A stretch of DNA of 64,000 nt from Paramecium sonneborni. Lineage: Eukaryota > Ciliophora > Oligohymenophorea > Peniculida > Parameciidae. How positions within the stretch are numbered: the first letter of the stretch is position 1; every line of letters begins with the position of its first letter. Where the stretch lies: NCBI GenBank assembly GCA_905182985.1, contig CAJJDN010000089.1, positions 266,071 through 330,070 of the forward strand. The letters are read 5' to 3'. The notes beneath the pieces are model-generated. The model did not search any database, was not told the DNA's origin, and saw only the letters and a program-made list of their open reading frames with translations. The position numbers were made by a program, and so were the translations under genes. Shown here one piece after another: positions 22,449 through 35,107 of this stretch.

Positions 22449-24110
22449 TCATTATGATATTGCTCCTCCAATAAATTGTTAGGCTCCATTGAATAAGTGA
22501 ATACGATTATTTCTATCTGTAAAGATTTCTCCTGATAATTCCAATCTTTTAAGTAATTCTGTTTGTATATCATTGACTATAGCAATAGAGTAGTATTATT
22601 CTTTTTGTTTTTGTTTTAAGCAGCTTCTTTTTTTTCAATCTTATTGACTTCAGCTCTCAATTAAGCTAATTTAAATTCTTTTGTATTTTCATTTATTAAT
22701 CTTTGCCAATTGTTTCAGCATCAAAAATTGCAGATCCATATTAGGTAACTTCTTATGATTTATTTTTCATTTATAGTAATTTTTATTGAGCATGCTCAAG
22801 AATTTAAATTCTCAATTAATCTACTTCTCCTTAAGCTATCATTCTTATTATTCTCTAAAATGTTATGCAGTTTTTCTTATTTTTTAGTTGAAATTTCTAT
22901 AGTTAAAGATACAGATCTTTGAAGACTTTATTTAGTTAGATTATCAACACGTTCAACTCTTTTTATATCTACATAAGTAATAACAAGATTTTTAACCATT
23001 AAATATTCTTTTTTATTGTTACCATGCTCTTCTATTCCAAAGATAGCAGTTATAATGAGTTTAGCAGATGTCTTACGAAATTTATAAAAATAACAGAAGT
23101 ACCTGCAGTTCTAAATTTAGAAGCCATCTAAATTCAAAAAGCCCCAAAGATATCTTTGACTGAAAAGATTTTAGAAGCAGATTAAATGTTATTTTATCTA
23201 TTTTAAATTTCCAATAGTAAGCTAAGAATAATTTTCATACAGAATGATCTGATTTTTTAACGTTGATTTCATAGGTAGAAAATTCTGGAACCATCAATAT
23301 TTATAAACTATTAATACTTCAGGAGTTTTAGGTGTTTTACCAGATAATGATAATTATGTAAAAACTTCATCTAGTTCTAAAAATCTAAAGCTGGACTTAA
23401 AATAATTCTAGTCTTTTTGGTTTTATAGTCATTAATCTAAACAGCTGTATTAAATGGAACTCTTCTATTTGAAAATATTATGTGCTAATAATAAATCAAC
23501 ATTAGTTGGTATTTCATTGCCCACAAATCCTCATAAGATTTTAAAATATTTGATTCACAAAACATAGCACTTACTTAACTAGTTCTTGTATCTCTTACAT
23601 TTACACATTCATCTTTATCTAAAGATATTATCTCTCTCTATTCTATTTTTCCTACTACTATTGACGGTGTTTAAATGTATAAATTCATGAATCACTCATT
23701 TATTAATCTATTTTCAAGTTCATATTCTCTTCTACTACTTCAAATTAATGATTTTTCACTATCTTTTTTCCTATGAACTTATATTTCTCTTTAGCTAATC
23801 AATGCCTAGTTTTCTGATAAAATATCATTTTGGATTTAAACTGTCAAATTTATGATTCTAACTAACTCGAAGTGCTGATGTTTTTTTGATGTTATAAAAT
23901 CTTCCGCTTTTATCTCTCTCTCAATTCTGAATAATTTTTACTTTTTATTATTACCATATACATCTTAGAAAGTCTATATCGTTTTAAAAGCATGCCTTTT
24001 GGTTTAGAAATCTCAGCATCATTTATCTTTTCAAACTCTTCATATCAATACATGAATGAATTAATAGGGTAATGTCTTTTATGTCTTGTCTACCCTTTTC
24101 CTTAATTTTT
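22449..24110 (-). pseudogene. MVP: major vault protein, degenerate copy
   Basis: Clear major-vault-protein signatures occur in order on the minus strand: 'DECVNVRDTRTSQVSAMF', 'VPFNTAVQINDYKTKKTRI', 'FLELDEVFTQLSLSGKTPK', 'FSTYEINVKKSDHS', 'MASKFRTAGTSVIFINF', 'TSAKLIITAIFGIEEHG', 'VERVDNLTKQSLQRSVSLTI', and the C-terminal 'LFNGAQQFIGGAISQ' ending in TGA at 22449-22451. The frame is broken by in-frame TGAs (after ..DHSV, after ..IFGAF, after ..ENLNS) and by at least two frameshifts not explained by introns (before ..ASKIFSVKDI and inside ..FIN/FRKTSAK). The upstream repeat domains are poorly readable. Vault family; this copy is almost certainly non-functional. Confidence 0.8.
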
Positions 24111-24575
24111 TTGTTCAACTTTATTCCTTTTTAGACTTTTTAAACTAAGATTTATTTCCAAATTTAATATGATATAATTATTATAGCTGAGTATTTTGTT
24201 GTTATTTCATAAAATAAATTTTCTCCTCAGATGATTAGTTAATTATAGTAGATAGAAATTATTAAATTTTAATGATTATTATCCTTATGTCTTTTATTTC
24301 GATAATTTAATTTGTAGATTTTCTTTCAATATATGTATCTAAAAATTTGTTTTTTTGTAGATTAACTGATAGAGTATATTAATTATTTAAATAATTCATT
24401 AACATTAACTAATAATATTAATAAACAGTATAATAACTTTAATGATGTACTTAAAAATATGAAAAGATATATTCATATTTGAGTCTTAAATAATTTGTAA
24501 TTTCGATTGAGTGAAATATCATAAAGTATATATTTGAATTTTGAATGAACTACTGACAATATAAAATAATAATAA
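24111..24575. other. intergenic
   Basis: AT-rich, with no conserved frame. It may hold the eroded N-terminal end of the vault pseudogene and the promoter of the dynein gene. Confidence 0.4.
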
Positions 24576-26509
24576 ATGGCAGATTATTACAAATATTAAA
24601 GGAAACGCCGAGATTTGGGGAAACCTTGCAATTTTTAAGATAGTGAAATAAAGATTGCTGGATATACAGTGATTTTGATTCCTAACTATGTGAAACGAAA
24701 TCCAAATCACATAGACTTAGATAATATAGCCGTATACTCTGAACATTCAGTAATGAAGTTATCAAAGAGTTAAATAGGTAAATACAGAAAGAGTGTCAAC
24801 GGGTGATAAAGTGATGTGTCATAAGGAAGGAGGGGTAAATTAGATTTATGAAACAGTTTCAAGTGGCCAACAGGTATAGACCCAATGGAGCAACAAGATT
24901 AGAATAAATATAGAAGAGGGTTTGAAAAGGATGCAGCATTTGCAGTGGCGGTTAAAGAACTTTGTAATACTGTAGAGAAGTGCATTCTTCAAAATAATTA
25001 AATTGATTTATTTGAAGAGTATTTTTTAGATGAAGAAAGTGAGCATCAAGTTGAGAATTTGAGTACAAAACTAATATTATTCAAGTAATAATGTAGAGGA
25101 TTATAAATGTAGTGATCAATCTTAAGGAGTAAAGAGATCTGTTTCTGAAATATCTTGGCATCCTGAAGGTCCAATAAAAGCAGCTGTGTCATATGCAATA
25201 AGTCGATTTTAATAGATGCCTGAAGGAATGTTAAAATCCTCATTTGTTTGGGATTTATAGAATCCAAATAGTACTGAATTTGAATTAGAAACAAATTCAC
25301 CAATAAAAAATCTAATGTATAATCCAAAATTATCTGATTAAATTGGGGGTGGATGTTATAATGGATCAGTGGCAGTTTGGGATGTAAAGAAAGGTAAATA
25401 ACCAGTGTTAACATCACCTGTTGAAAAATCTCATCATGATCCAATAACACATTTTTAATGGTTATTTAGTAAGACTGGTTCAGAATGTGTTACAACATGG
25501 TGGGATACAAGAAAATTAAATGAAGGTCCAATAGAGACTTTGAATGTAACAGAAGGATCTAATCCAAATGATCCTTTATTTGGTGCAACAGTATTGGAAT
25601 ATAATACTGAAGCAGGTCCAACAAAATTTGTAATAGGAACAGAGATGGGATTTCTGATGGTTGCAAATAAAAAACCAAAGAAAAATGTAGAAATCACAAC
25701 AGGATATGGATTAGAGAGTGGTTGTCATTTAGGTCCAGTTATGTCTATTAATAGAAGTCCACCTAATCCTAAATTCTTTTTAACAATTGGAGATTGGAGT
25801 GCAAAGATTTGGGTTGAAGATATTAAAACTCCGATAATGAGAACAAAATATCATGGAAGTTATTTAACTGATGGATGTTGGTCACCTACAAGAAATGGTG
25901 TATTCTTTTTGACTAGAAAAGATGGTTGGATGGATGTTTGGGATTATTATTATAGATAAAATGAAATAGCATTTAGTCACAAAGTAAGTTAACATGAATT
26001 AAAATAAATACTAATGGTGGTGCACATCATCATGTTGGTAAATTAGTAGCTATTGCTGATTAAGATGGTATAGTTACTTTATTAGAATTATGTGATTCTC
26101 TATATTAATTATAATTTAGAGAAAAGGATGTAATGATTGAAATGTTTGATCGAGAATCAAGAAAAGAGAAGAATTTAGAAGCTATTAAAAAATAATAAGA
26201 TTTAATGAAGAAGGTTGTTCCAAAAGATAACAAAGCTGCATAATAAAAATGGGAATAAAGAAAAGCAGAATTAATTGCTGAGGCTGAATAATAATTTAGT
26301 CAAATTGTTAAAAAAGATGAAGAGGTAAAATTAGATCAATTAGATGAATTTAGTCCCAAAGGTTCTAAAACAAAAAAGTATTTAATTATAAAAACATTAG
26401 GGATGACAAGAAATAATAACCTAAGGATGATGATAAATAACAAGATCAATAGAAAGGAGATGATGGTTAATAATAAGATAAATAAGATTAATAATAAGGA
26501 GATGGATGA
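24576..26509 (+). CDS. axonemal outer-arm dynein intermediate chain 2 (DNAI2/IC2 type)
   Basis: Begins MADYYKYQRKRRDLGKPCNF. Introns of 28 nt (about 24752), 29 nt (about 24835) and 28 nt (about 25087) restore the IC2 signature 'SEHSVNTERVSTGDKV', 'EGGWPTGIDPMEQQD' and 'LQNNQIDLFEEYF'. A WD beta-propeller follows ('EISWHPEGPIKAAVSYAI', 'VFFLTRKDGWMDVWDYYYRQ'). A one-base discrepancy occurs near 26015, just before 'NTNGGAHHHVGKLVAIADQD'. After a 23-nt intron (about 26379) comes a D/G/Q-rich tail; TGA at 26507-26509 interrupts that tail, which otherwise continues in frame to 26665. It acts at the base of outer dynein arms in cilia. Confidence 0.88.
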
Positions 26510-26787
26510 CAATAAGGTGACGGTGATGATGGATAATAAGGAGTTGATAGATAATAATAAGATGGAGAAAATGGAGATGGATAATAAAATGGTGATGACT
26601 AACAAGGAGAATAAGAGGATGGAGAAAAAAATGAATAAGGTAATGATGGTGAATAAGAATCATGATCTATTTAAAATAATATATTATTTCATGTATGAAG
26701 TAAAATGTAAAAAATATTAAAACTTATAAAAAATATACTTAAGTTTATAATAAGAAAGTTAAATTGGAATTTAAAATATCTTTTTAA

Positions 26788-27926
26788 TCAATTATTAGCA
26801 TTATGTCCTTCTCCTGCTGCTTCATCTAACCATCTTTATCTTCTACCATCAATCCATTCTCCTTCTCTTTATTCTCCACCTGGCTTAACAAAGATTCCCT
26901 TTCCATGTTATTTACCTTTTTTCCATTCTCCTATATATTTTCTACCATCACTCCATACAAATGTCCCCTATCCATGTTTCTTATCATCCTCATAACTGAT
27001 CAATAGTAAAATATTATTTACTCTCCTTCATAACTACGTCCATCAGGCCATGTCGTTGTTCCTCTTCCATGCATTTTATTTCTCTTCCATTCTCCTTAAT
27101 ATTTTCTGTTGTCAGCCCAAACATATACACCATATCCATGTATATCATTATTATCAAACTATCCTTCATACATAGAACCATCTGCAAATACTAATTTCCC
27201 TTTTCCATGTTTCTTGCCTTCCTCATACTGGCCTTCATAGTGAGCTCCATCAGGCCAAGTTTCTTTACCATTTCCGTGTTATTTATCATCTTTCCAAAAA
27301 CCTACATATTGGGCACCATTGTTATGTATGTATTTGCCTTCCCCATTTGCTTTATCATTTAACCATTCTCCTTCATAAACATCTCCATCTGCATGGATTA
27401 ACTTTCCTTTTCCACATGCCTTATCATTCTACCAATATCCTTCATATACAGAGCCTAAATGATGATAATAATAATTACCATCTGGCCAAACTTATTTCCC
27501 CCAACCCCATCTCATTTTTCCTCTCCATTAACCAGCATATGTGGCACCTTTTTAATTAAAATTAAAGATAATACCTGTCTCTAAAGTTACTGGCTCATAC
27601 TCTTTTTACTCATCAGGAACTGGCTGTTGATTATTTTAACTATCTTTATTAGGATTAACTGAAGCTTCGTAGCTTTCCACCTATTTTACTTTATCATGGT
27701 GGTAGGACTCTTATTTCTATTTATCATCTTGCTATTGTTCCTACTTTAATTCATCTAAATTTTCTTCTTTAGGTTAAGCTTATTATTGGGCATCATCTTA
27801 TGGTACTTCTTCAACAGCCAAAGCTATTTCAACTTGCTATTATTCTTCCATATCCACCTTCTATTTCTTATCTTCAATTGTTTGTGCTACCATATCCTTA
27901 CCACAAATTCCAGTGCAGTTGCCCAT
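26788..27926 (-). CDS. MORN-repeat protein with dual-acylation N-terminus
   Basis: Starts [20 protein letters not shown] at 27926. Gly2 with Cys4 is the pattern of N-myristoylation plus palmitoylation. An acidic, Q-rich 100-residue region is followed by about ten MORN repeats ('[17 protein letters not shown]', '[20 protein letters not shown]', '[20 protein letters not shown]'). A 26-nt intron (near 27015) lies between repeats. TGA at 26790-26788. MORN arrays bind membranes and organise cortical or ciliary structures. Membrane anchoring is inferred from the N-terminus. Confidence 0.87.
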
Positions 27927-27987
27927 CTTTCTTTTATATAATAATTTAATAATCAAAAAATTAATCATAATGGACAAATTATATATC

Positions 27988-30900
27988 TCATAAATACTTC
28001 TATACATCAATTTACATACGAGGTCTTAAGTACTCTAAAAACTCAACCAATAAATTCATCTCTTACTCACTCTTTAATTTTTAATCTATCTTAACTATTC
28101 CTACCTATTTTAATTCCATCAAAACCTTTCTCAGATCATCTCTTTTATATGTATACAATAAACTAAACAATTTTTAATAGTTCTCAGATGCTAATATACT
28201 TAAATTCTTAAATATCCAATCTTCTATAAATTCTTCCTGTTTCTCCAGTCTTAATTAATCTGCTAATACTCCAAAAACTTTCTCAGATAACATCCAATCT
28301 GTATGACTTAAGTATAAATATAAAGCTTCAGGTATCCTCTTCATTTTTATCAAACAACATCCTTCCATCCAAATCCTACTCTTTTTAATATATTTTTATA
28401 CCATTTTCTTTTTTATGCCTTTTCCCTCAACTCTTCCAATATCATATATTAACCATCCAATGATTTGTCTAATTTCCTCATCACCCTATCCAAAAACTCA
28501 TTCTTTATCAATTCCATTGGCAAATCCTTTTAAACTCTTCCTCTCAACACCCATGTTATATCAAATAAAGTTGACTCTTCTACTCTCAAAATATCCAAAT
28601 AATTTAATAGATTTATTAATATATGATTGGTATTAAATCGAAAAGAACAAATTGCAAAAACCTAACAAGAAAATGCATATGAATATTTGAAACGCTTCTC
28701 TATCTCTTTTTTATTGTTCAATCTACCAAAATATGTTATCTCTGCTATCTTTATCAAAATATAAACCTTTGATAATATTTATAAATGAATCTCTGTCAAT
28801 TCCAAATCTAACAAATTATAAAATTCACTTTATACTCAAAATCTCAGGTAAAAATCCCTCCAAAATATTTTTAGTTAACTTAATATTTATATTCTTTCCT
28901 TCATTTATATATTATCTTAAATTATCCTGTATTCTCTCTGAAAACACCAATAATAAAACCTCCAAAGCTTTCTCATAATCTATTTTTAACAATTTTTCTA
29001 TATTTTCTATATCAAATAAATATTCAAATAAATCTTTAAACATGGATTTAAATTACTTATCTGTAAAAAAAAGCTCGCTTTTTTATTAATTTTAACCAGT
29101 AAAACAAAACTATAGAAAACTAATTAATTCATTAAAATTACCTAAATAAATTTATTCTTAATTCTTCAAGTGTTAATGAAGTTATATGAGTAGTTTAAGA
29201 TGAATTCTAATTATTTTCACCTGATAATACTGTTATTAAAGTTATAATTCTCAAATAAGGTGTTAAAAAATCATTAAATTATGAACAAACATATATTAAA
29301 GCCTCGATCAAATCTTTTTCTAGGCAAAATTCAATTAATCCCTTTGCATCAAATTATTAGATATTTTGGATTGAAAAAATAATTTTTTAACATATTTCTT
29401 TTTCATTCATATCAGAAAATCTACTCAAAACTTTGATTTACTTTTGATAAGGAATGTTAACATGAAGTTATTTAATTAAATCTTTTAAACTATCATAGAA
29501 GATATTTCCATAACCATTAGTCACCATAAAGTTTTCAATTTAATCAAATAACTGTTCTTCATTTTGAGTGTTGATAAAAAATTAAATAACCTTTTATATA
29601 CATGTATTATTTATTTATTAGTTTTTAAATAATTACGTCATTATATATTGCAATCCCAAATTGCCACAAATATCCTAAATACATTAATGCCTTTGAGCAT
29701 CATTTTCAGGAATATCACATAAAAGAGTTAAATAGCCTTTATGAATATTTATTGCTGTCTCAAAACACTTATCCCATTCTTCATTTTTACTCAATTCAAT
29801 TAGGTATTCATCCCATTTCTTTAATCGGATTGTAAACAAATCTGTACCATTTAGTATATTACATAGTCCATTCTCAAAAATGATTTACACTAAAAAAATA
29901 TATTTAATTATTACTTACAATTAGAATGGAATTAACAAAAATTCATAATAATATCATTTGATATTTAATATCCATCTTAAATTGAATCCAATACTCCTTA
30001 ACTTATAATTATTTACTATTTATTTTGATTTTCAAATGTATAAAATTTTGGTTGATATTATCCATTTGATAAATTTTATATCTATATTTCTTAATTATAA
30101 TGCTTTTCTATTTGAGTTAAAGTGAAAGGTACACCATATTCAAATTGTGAAGTTGTCATTAATTTTAGTTTTGTAGAGTTTACACCATCAATATTATTTA
30201 CAACAAAAGTTAGAAATATAGAATTTGTAATAAATTTACAGGTTAGAGGAAAAGTTTGAAGAGTTGTAAAATCAATTGCATTATAAAAATGTCCACCTTA
30301 GATGACTTAAACAATTGAATTACTAGACATAACTTTAAATGCATAATATTCTCTACATCCCCAATTAGTGATCAATAAAACATATCTTTTATTTGTTTCT
30401 TTAAAATTTCCTAATCCCCAATTACATGAACTTTAAACAGACAGTTGTTATGATTCTAATGTATTGGGATGTGGTTAATTAAATACTAGATTATAGATAA
30501 AAGCATCTGGTCTTAAAAAGTTTAATAATAATTAAATATTTGCTTATTCTTAATTAAGTTTGAATCCAAAATGTAGTTATACAACTTGGATTCTATTTGT
30601 AAATCCTATGGCCATCCAATATTCAGATTAGTAATCTCTTTTTTTTTAGAATTAATATTCTTTTGCATCCTATTTGTCTTTTGAATCCATGCATTAGATA
30701 TGTTGATAATAACTTGGATCCATTATAGAAAAATCGTAAATGATTTAAGACATTGGAGCAATGTAATCTTCCTCAATTACTTACTTATTTATAAAATATA
30801 TTTATTACTGTAGTATTTATTTCTTCGAACTATTATTTATCACATAACAAACCATATTTATAAATAGGTATTCCAAAAATATATTCAAATTGTCCTTGAT

Positions 30901-31447
30901 TATTTAATTCTAAAGGCATTTTAAAAATATTATTATTTTCTAATTGAATGATTAACTCATAATATTGAGAATAATTAGTCAATGGCACAATTACAATATG
31001 CTTTATAAGATTTAATCTGCAATCAAGGATAACTATAAAAGACTAAATAAAATCTCCATATTACTTTTAGATTATATATTACAAATTAATTGTTTGAATA
31101 AACTATTAATAATAGAAGTCCATCTTTAGATATATGAATCATTTTTACACTACCTCTATATTTTTATGATTCATTTCCAAGCACTTTATGTGCTTATTAA
31201 AAATTATCATCCTAAAATTGTCTGATTATTTTACTTATCGAAAAATAAGAACAAAAGCTTATTCCATTCCAACATAAACAAATTCTGAATTCATTGTAAT
31301 GAATGTTGGAATTCCATATTCTGATTTTTTGGAATCAAAAAATTCTTTAAATGTATATGATTGTGTTTTAACAAAACAGCTATCGATATTAATATTTGAA
31401 TTAGGTTTTATTTTTTATTTTCCTTTGTCTGGGATAATTGATTTCAT
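27988..31447 (-). CDS. Vps8-like CORVET subunit
   Basis: Start at 31447 (MKSIIPDKGKQKIKPNSNIN). The N-terminal half matches the Vps8 beta-propeller ('VGMEQAFVLIFRQ', 23-nt intron, 'YRGSVKMIHISKDGLLLLIV'). The middle has the clathrin-repeat-like helical motif 'LFTIRLKKWDEYLIEL..' with 'EWDKCFETAINIHKGYLTLL'. A 22-nt intron at about 29137 links to the C-terminal helical block ('IEKLLKIDYEKALEVLLLVF'), ending ..RPRMQIDVQKYL at TGA 27990-27988. The length of about 1100 aa fits the family. Vps8 tethers early endosomes; ciliates have expanded CORVET paralogues. I saw no RING at the C-terminus. Confidence 0.75.
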
Positions 31448-31511
31448 ACAAATAAAAGTATATTAGTTATATTTAATATATATAATAAATAATATAATAG
31501 ATAAAATAATT

Positions 31512-34500
31512 TCAGCAATTCCTCAAATTTGCAAATCCTCCTTTTAATTCTACTAATTCTTAAAATGTACCCTATTCAAAAATCAATCCATTTTCAAGAT
31601 AATAAATTCTATCATAATCTTTTAGTGCTTCTAATCTATGTGATATAGTTATGATGGTTTTACCACAATCCCTTAAGTATTACTAAATTAAATCTTCAAC
31701 CTATTAATCTACGCTCGCAGTAGCTTCATCTAAACAAATAATATCAGGATTTTATAATGCCACTCTAGAAAAAGAAATCAATTATCTCATTCCTTAAGAT
31801 ATTTAGTTTGAGTCAATTTAAGAATTAATATCCATTGTAATATACTTTGATATTTGTTCTTAATCAGAACAATCTAGATTCTCACTCAAAGTCCCATTAA
31901 ATACAAATCCTAACTAAGGAATAACACCAACTTTGTTTCTCCAATCAAAAAGCTATGATGATGGCATTGACATTTAACCTTCAGTTTGTTCATATAATTG
32001 AAATAGTACAGCCAAAATTGAAGATTTGCCACTTCCTGTTCTACCACAAAATGCAATTCTTTCTCCTTATTTTATTTCTAAATTTATTCCTTTCAGAGCC
32101 ATCTATCCATTAAAATACTATAATTTTATATCCTTAAACTTTATATCATCTGAATAATTAAGGCATTTATTTTATTCAATAGAATGATTGCAATACTTAC
32201 TTTATCTTTCATATGATACGAGCTCTTATTCACAAGTTGTTAATGATAATGTTAAATCTCTAAATAAACTAATTTTTGTTAAGGAATAATACAACAACAA
32301 TTATAAAGTTGACTTACTTATAGGAAGCTCATAGATTAAACTTAAAGCAGTAAATAATAATATAAATAATACTATAAAACTAGCTACCAACTATAATCTT
32401 ATTTATAACCATAATGCTATTACTCTACTACACCATTAAACTTGGGTGGCTTAAATTAATTTACGAAGAAATATATCTAATTTTATATTTATAAATTTAC
32501 TTCGGAATTCTGTCCTTTTATTAAATGCATTTATAGTTAGAATGCCTTTGAATTATTCAAAAATTGAAGTTGCCAAATTTGAATTTGTTTCTGCATCTAA
32601 TCGACGTAATGACAAACTTGTTGGTCTATATAACTATTATAATCTATAAAATATTAGTGCTGACACTATTACAGGCAATATTAAATAATATTGAAGAACT
32701 ACTAAAACAATAAATGTTCCTATAAAATTAAAAACATTATTGCACAATAAATTTAACTCAAATGGAAATCTATTATCTACTACATTTTAATCATCTGAAA
32801 ATCTTATTAAAATCTATCCACTCTCTTCAACATCAAAAAATTAACATTTTGCATGTATCACATTACTCAATAGTTTAACAAATATTTTTTTTGCTTAAAC
32901 TAAATTACCATAAGCAAAAGAAACAGCTCTTGATAATTTTATTATAAAATCTAATAAAACTATCATGAATAAGGTAAAAACAAACGAGTTGTTAAAGATA
33001 AATAATGGATTCTCATTGACATATGAGTTTAACCATAAGTCATATAAATTAAAAGAGACTTACATCAAGGCTAATGAAACTAATATCCACAAAAAATTAT
33101 ACAAACCTAAAGCTTTTAAATAAAAGGATACTGACTTTTAAGTTTATTTTATTTCATCTTATTTTTAGTTTTCACTTATTTGTTAAACTATTTCTTATTA
33201 TATAGCATTGATCTTTTACTCTTTTAAATCAAAAGTCTATTCTTATAAATCTTCAAAATACATCTCTACCTCCTATTTATCATAAATCATTTATCCATCC
33301 TTTATAATTATAATTTAATTTGCATATTTCTTGTATCTCTATAAATAATTATCATTTAATGCAAATATGATTGGTTTTTTAAGTTTTATTAAATTATTAA
33401 AAATACTATCACCTACATAAGGATCTAAGCTACTGAAGATATCATCCATAAGATAAATATTATTTTAATTGTATAAAGCTCTACAAATACATACTCTTTG
33501 TCTTTATCCACCAGAAAGCTTTGATCCATCAGGACCTACATCAAATAAATCTTTCTCTGGATATTATTTGATATCATCAATTAAATTACTTTATTATAAA
33601 CATTATTTGTATAATCCTGCATCAAATTTTGATTCCATAAGAATATTTTCTTTAATTGTTCCTTTAAAAAGCCAACTATGTTGAGAAACATATGAAAAAT
33701 TTTAATTAACTTAAAAAAAGCCTGATTAAACCTTCATTTAGTTTAAAAGTGCCAATAAAAATGAAGATTTTCCTGATCCAACTTTTCCACCAATAAATAC
33801 TATATGATCAATTTTGAAATGAGGAATTTTCAATGTGAATTCATTATCAAAATCCCATTTTAATTCTGCTTGATTAATTTCTATTCCCTCTTCAAAAATC
33901 TTTTTATCTTTTTGTTTTATAACAAAAGAGTTAATTCTAATAAAAGATGTCTTTGCTTATAACATTCCAGCTAAAGTCCAAGGTAATGAATTAAGGGGAT
34001 TAGTCAATAAAGAAAATACAAAAATAATTGTAAAAACATTATCTAGATCATTATTTTATGAATAAATGTATAAGGTAATTGAAGAGATTAATGTATTAGT
34101 AATAGACCAAAATAATACACATAGAGAATCTAACCATTTAGAACCTGCTATAATATCAAATTCTTTATCTCTAATAGCCATAACTTTGGATTCCCATTTT
34201 TTTTCCCATTTGAGAAATTTGATTGATTTAGGATTGGTAATAAAATCTTTAATTGCTTTCATTCTTTAATCTTTAAAAATTAAACCTGAAGAATAATAAT
34301 GACCAATTTTATTAGCAATTGCAAAATTGACAAGCATTAAAATAACAGCTGTAGCTAATCCTATAAAAACAGCTTCTTAAATTTAGATGTATAAAATAGT
34401 CATTCCAATAATCAATTTTAAAATTAAAGACCAAAATTCATGAAAGCTAATAAAGAAATTCATAATAGTATTAACATCGATATTGATAAGATTCATTAGA

Positions 34501-35027
34501 TCTAAATTAGATTAAGCCTCAATAGAATTATAAAGTGTTTAGATTAAAAAGGATTTACATTTAAACTCTAGAATTTTAATTTAGTAATTGTATTACGTGT
34601 CAGTAATAGCTGATAATAAGGTTGAGAATAAAACAGCTGCTGAATAGATTAAAAAATCATTTACTGATTAATCAAGTGAAATGGTCAAATAATTGATTAA
34701 TATTGGAGTGGTGAATAAAAAGCAGATTGAGATAAATTTGAGTAATCCTATCCATATAAAATTTTATAGAAACATTTTCTTTAAAGTCATCAAAATGGGT
34801 TGATTATTCTCAAAACTCATATCATATTGACCAATTAATCCATCAGGTAGGTAATGAGAATCACTTAAAGTAGTTTCTACATCTTCAATTGTAATAATTC
34901 TTTCTTTAGATTAGATAAGTTTATTGATTTGAGTAAAGAATAAACTAGTAAGATTTTATTAAGATAAGTAATTTTATGAATTTTCTAATAGTAGATCTTC
35001 ATCCAAAATTTGATGTTATACTTTCAT
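31512..35027 (-). CDS. ABC transporter, subfamily C (MRP-like full transporter)
   Basis: Start at 35027 (MKVQHQILDEDLLLENSQ), TGA at 31514-31512. The order is TMD1-NBD1-TMD2-NBD2 without an extra TMD0. TMD1 has helices such as 'LLKFISICFLFTTPILINYL'. NBD1 has Walker A 'GGKVGSGKSSFLL', signature 'KLSGGQRQRVCICRAL' and Walker B 'IYLMDDIFSSLD' (Asp in place of the catalytic Glu, usual in ABCC). NBD2 has Walker A 'FCGRTGSGKSSILAVL', a deviant signature 'ISQGMRQLISFSRVAL', and Walker B 'DIICLDEATASVD', followed by the H-loop 'ITISHRLEAL'. ATP-driven export of organic anions or conjugates is the family role; the substrate is unknown. Short introns occur in the second half. Confidence 0.88.
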
Positions 35028-35107
35028 TAAAGAAATGTTAATTATATAATGAATAAAATGATGATTTAAAAACAAAAGAAATATAAAAACATAATAGACT
35101 TTATAAA

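Noticed and set aside
26336..26720. Three overlapping ORFs on both strands, poly-I/L/H or N/M/K-rich
   Set aside because: All are shadows of the D/G/Q-rich tail of the dynein intermediate chain.
27988..29043. Separate importin-alpha/ARM-repeat gene
   Set aside because: A 22-nt intron near 29137 joins it in frame to the Vps8-like gene upstream, and the helical pattern fits the Vps8 C-terminus.
34056..34269. Plus-strand ORF within the ABC transporter
   Set aside because: It is antisense to a conserved transmembrane part of the transporter.
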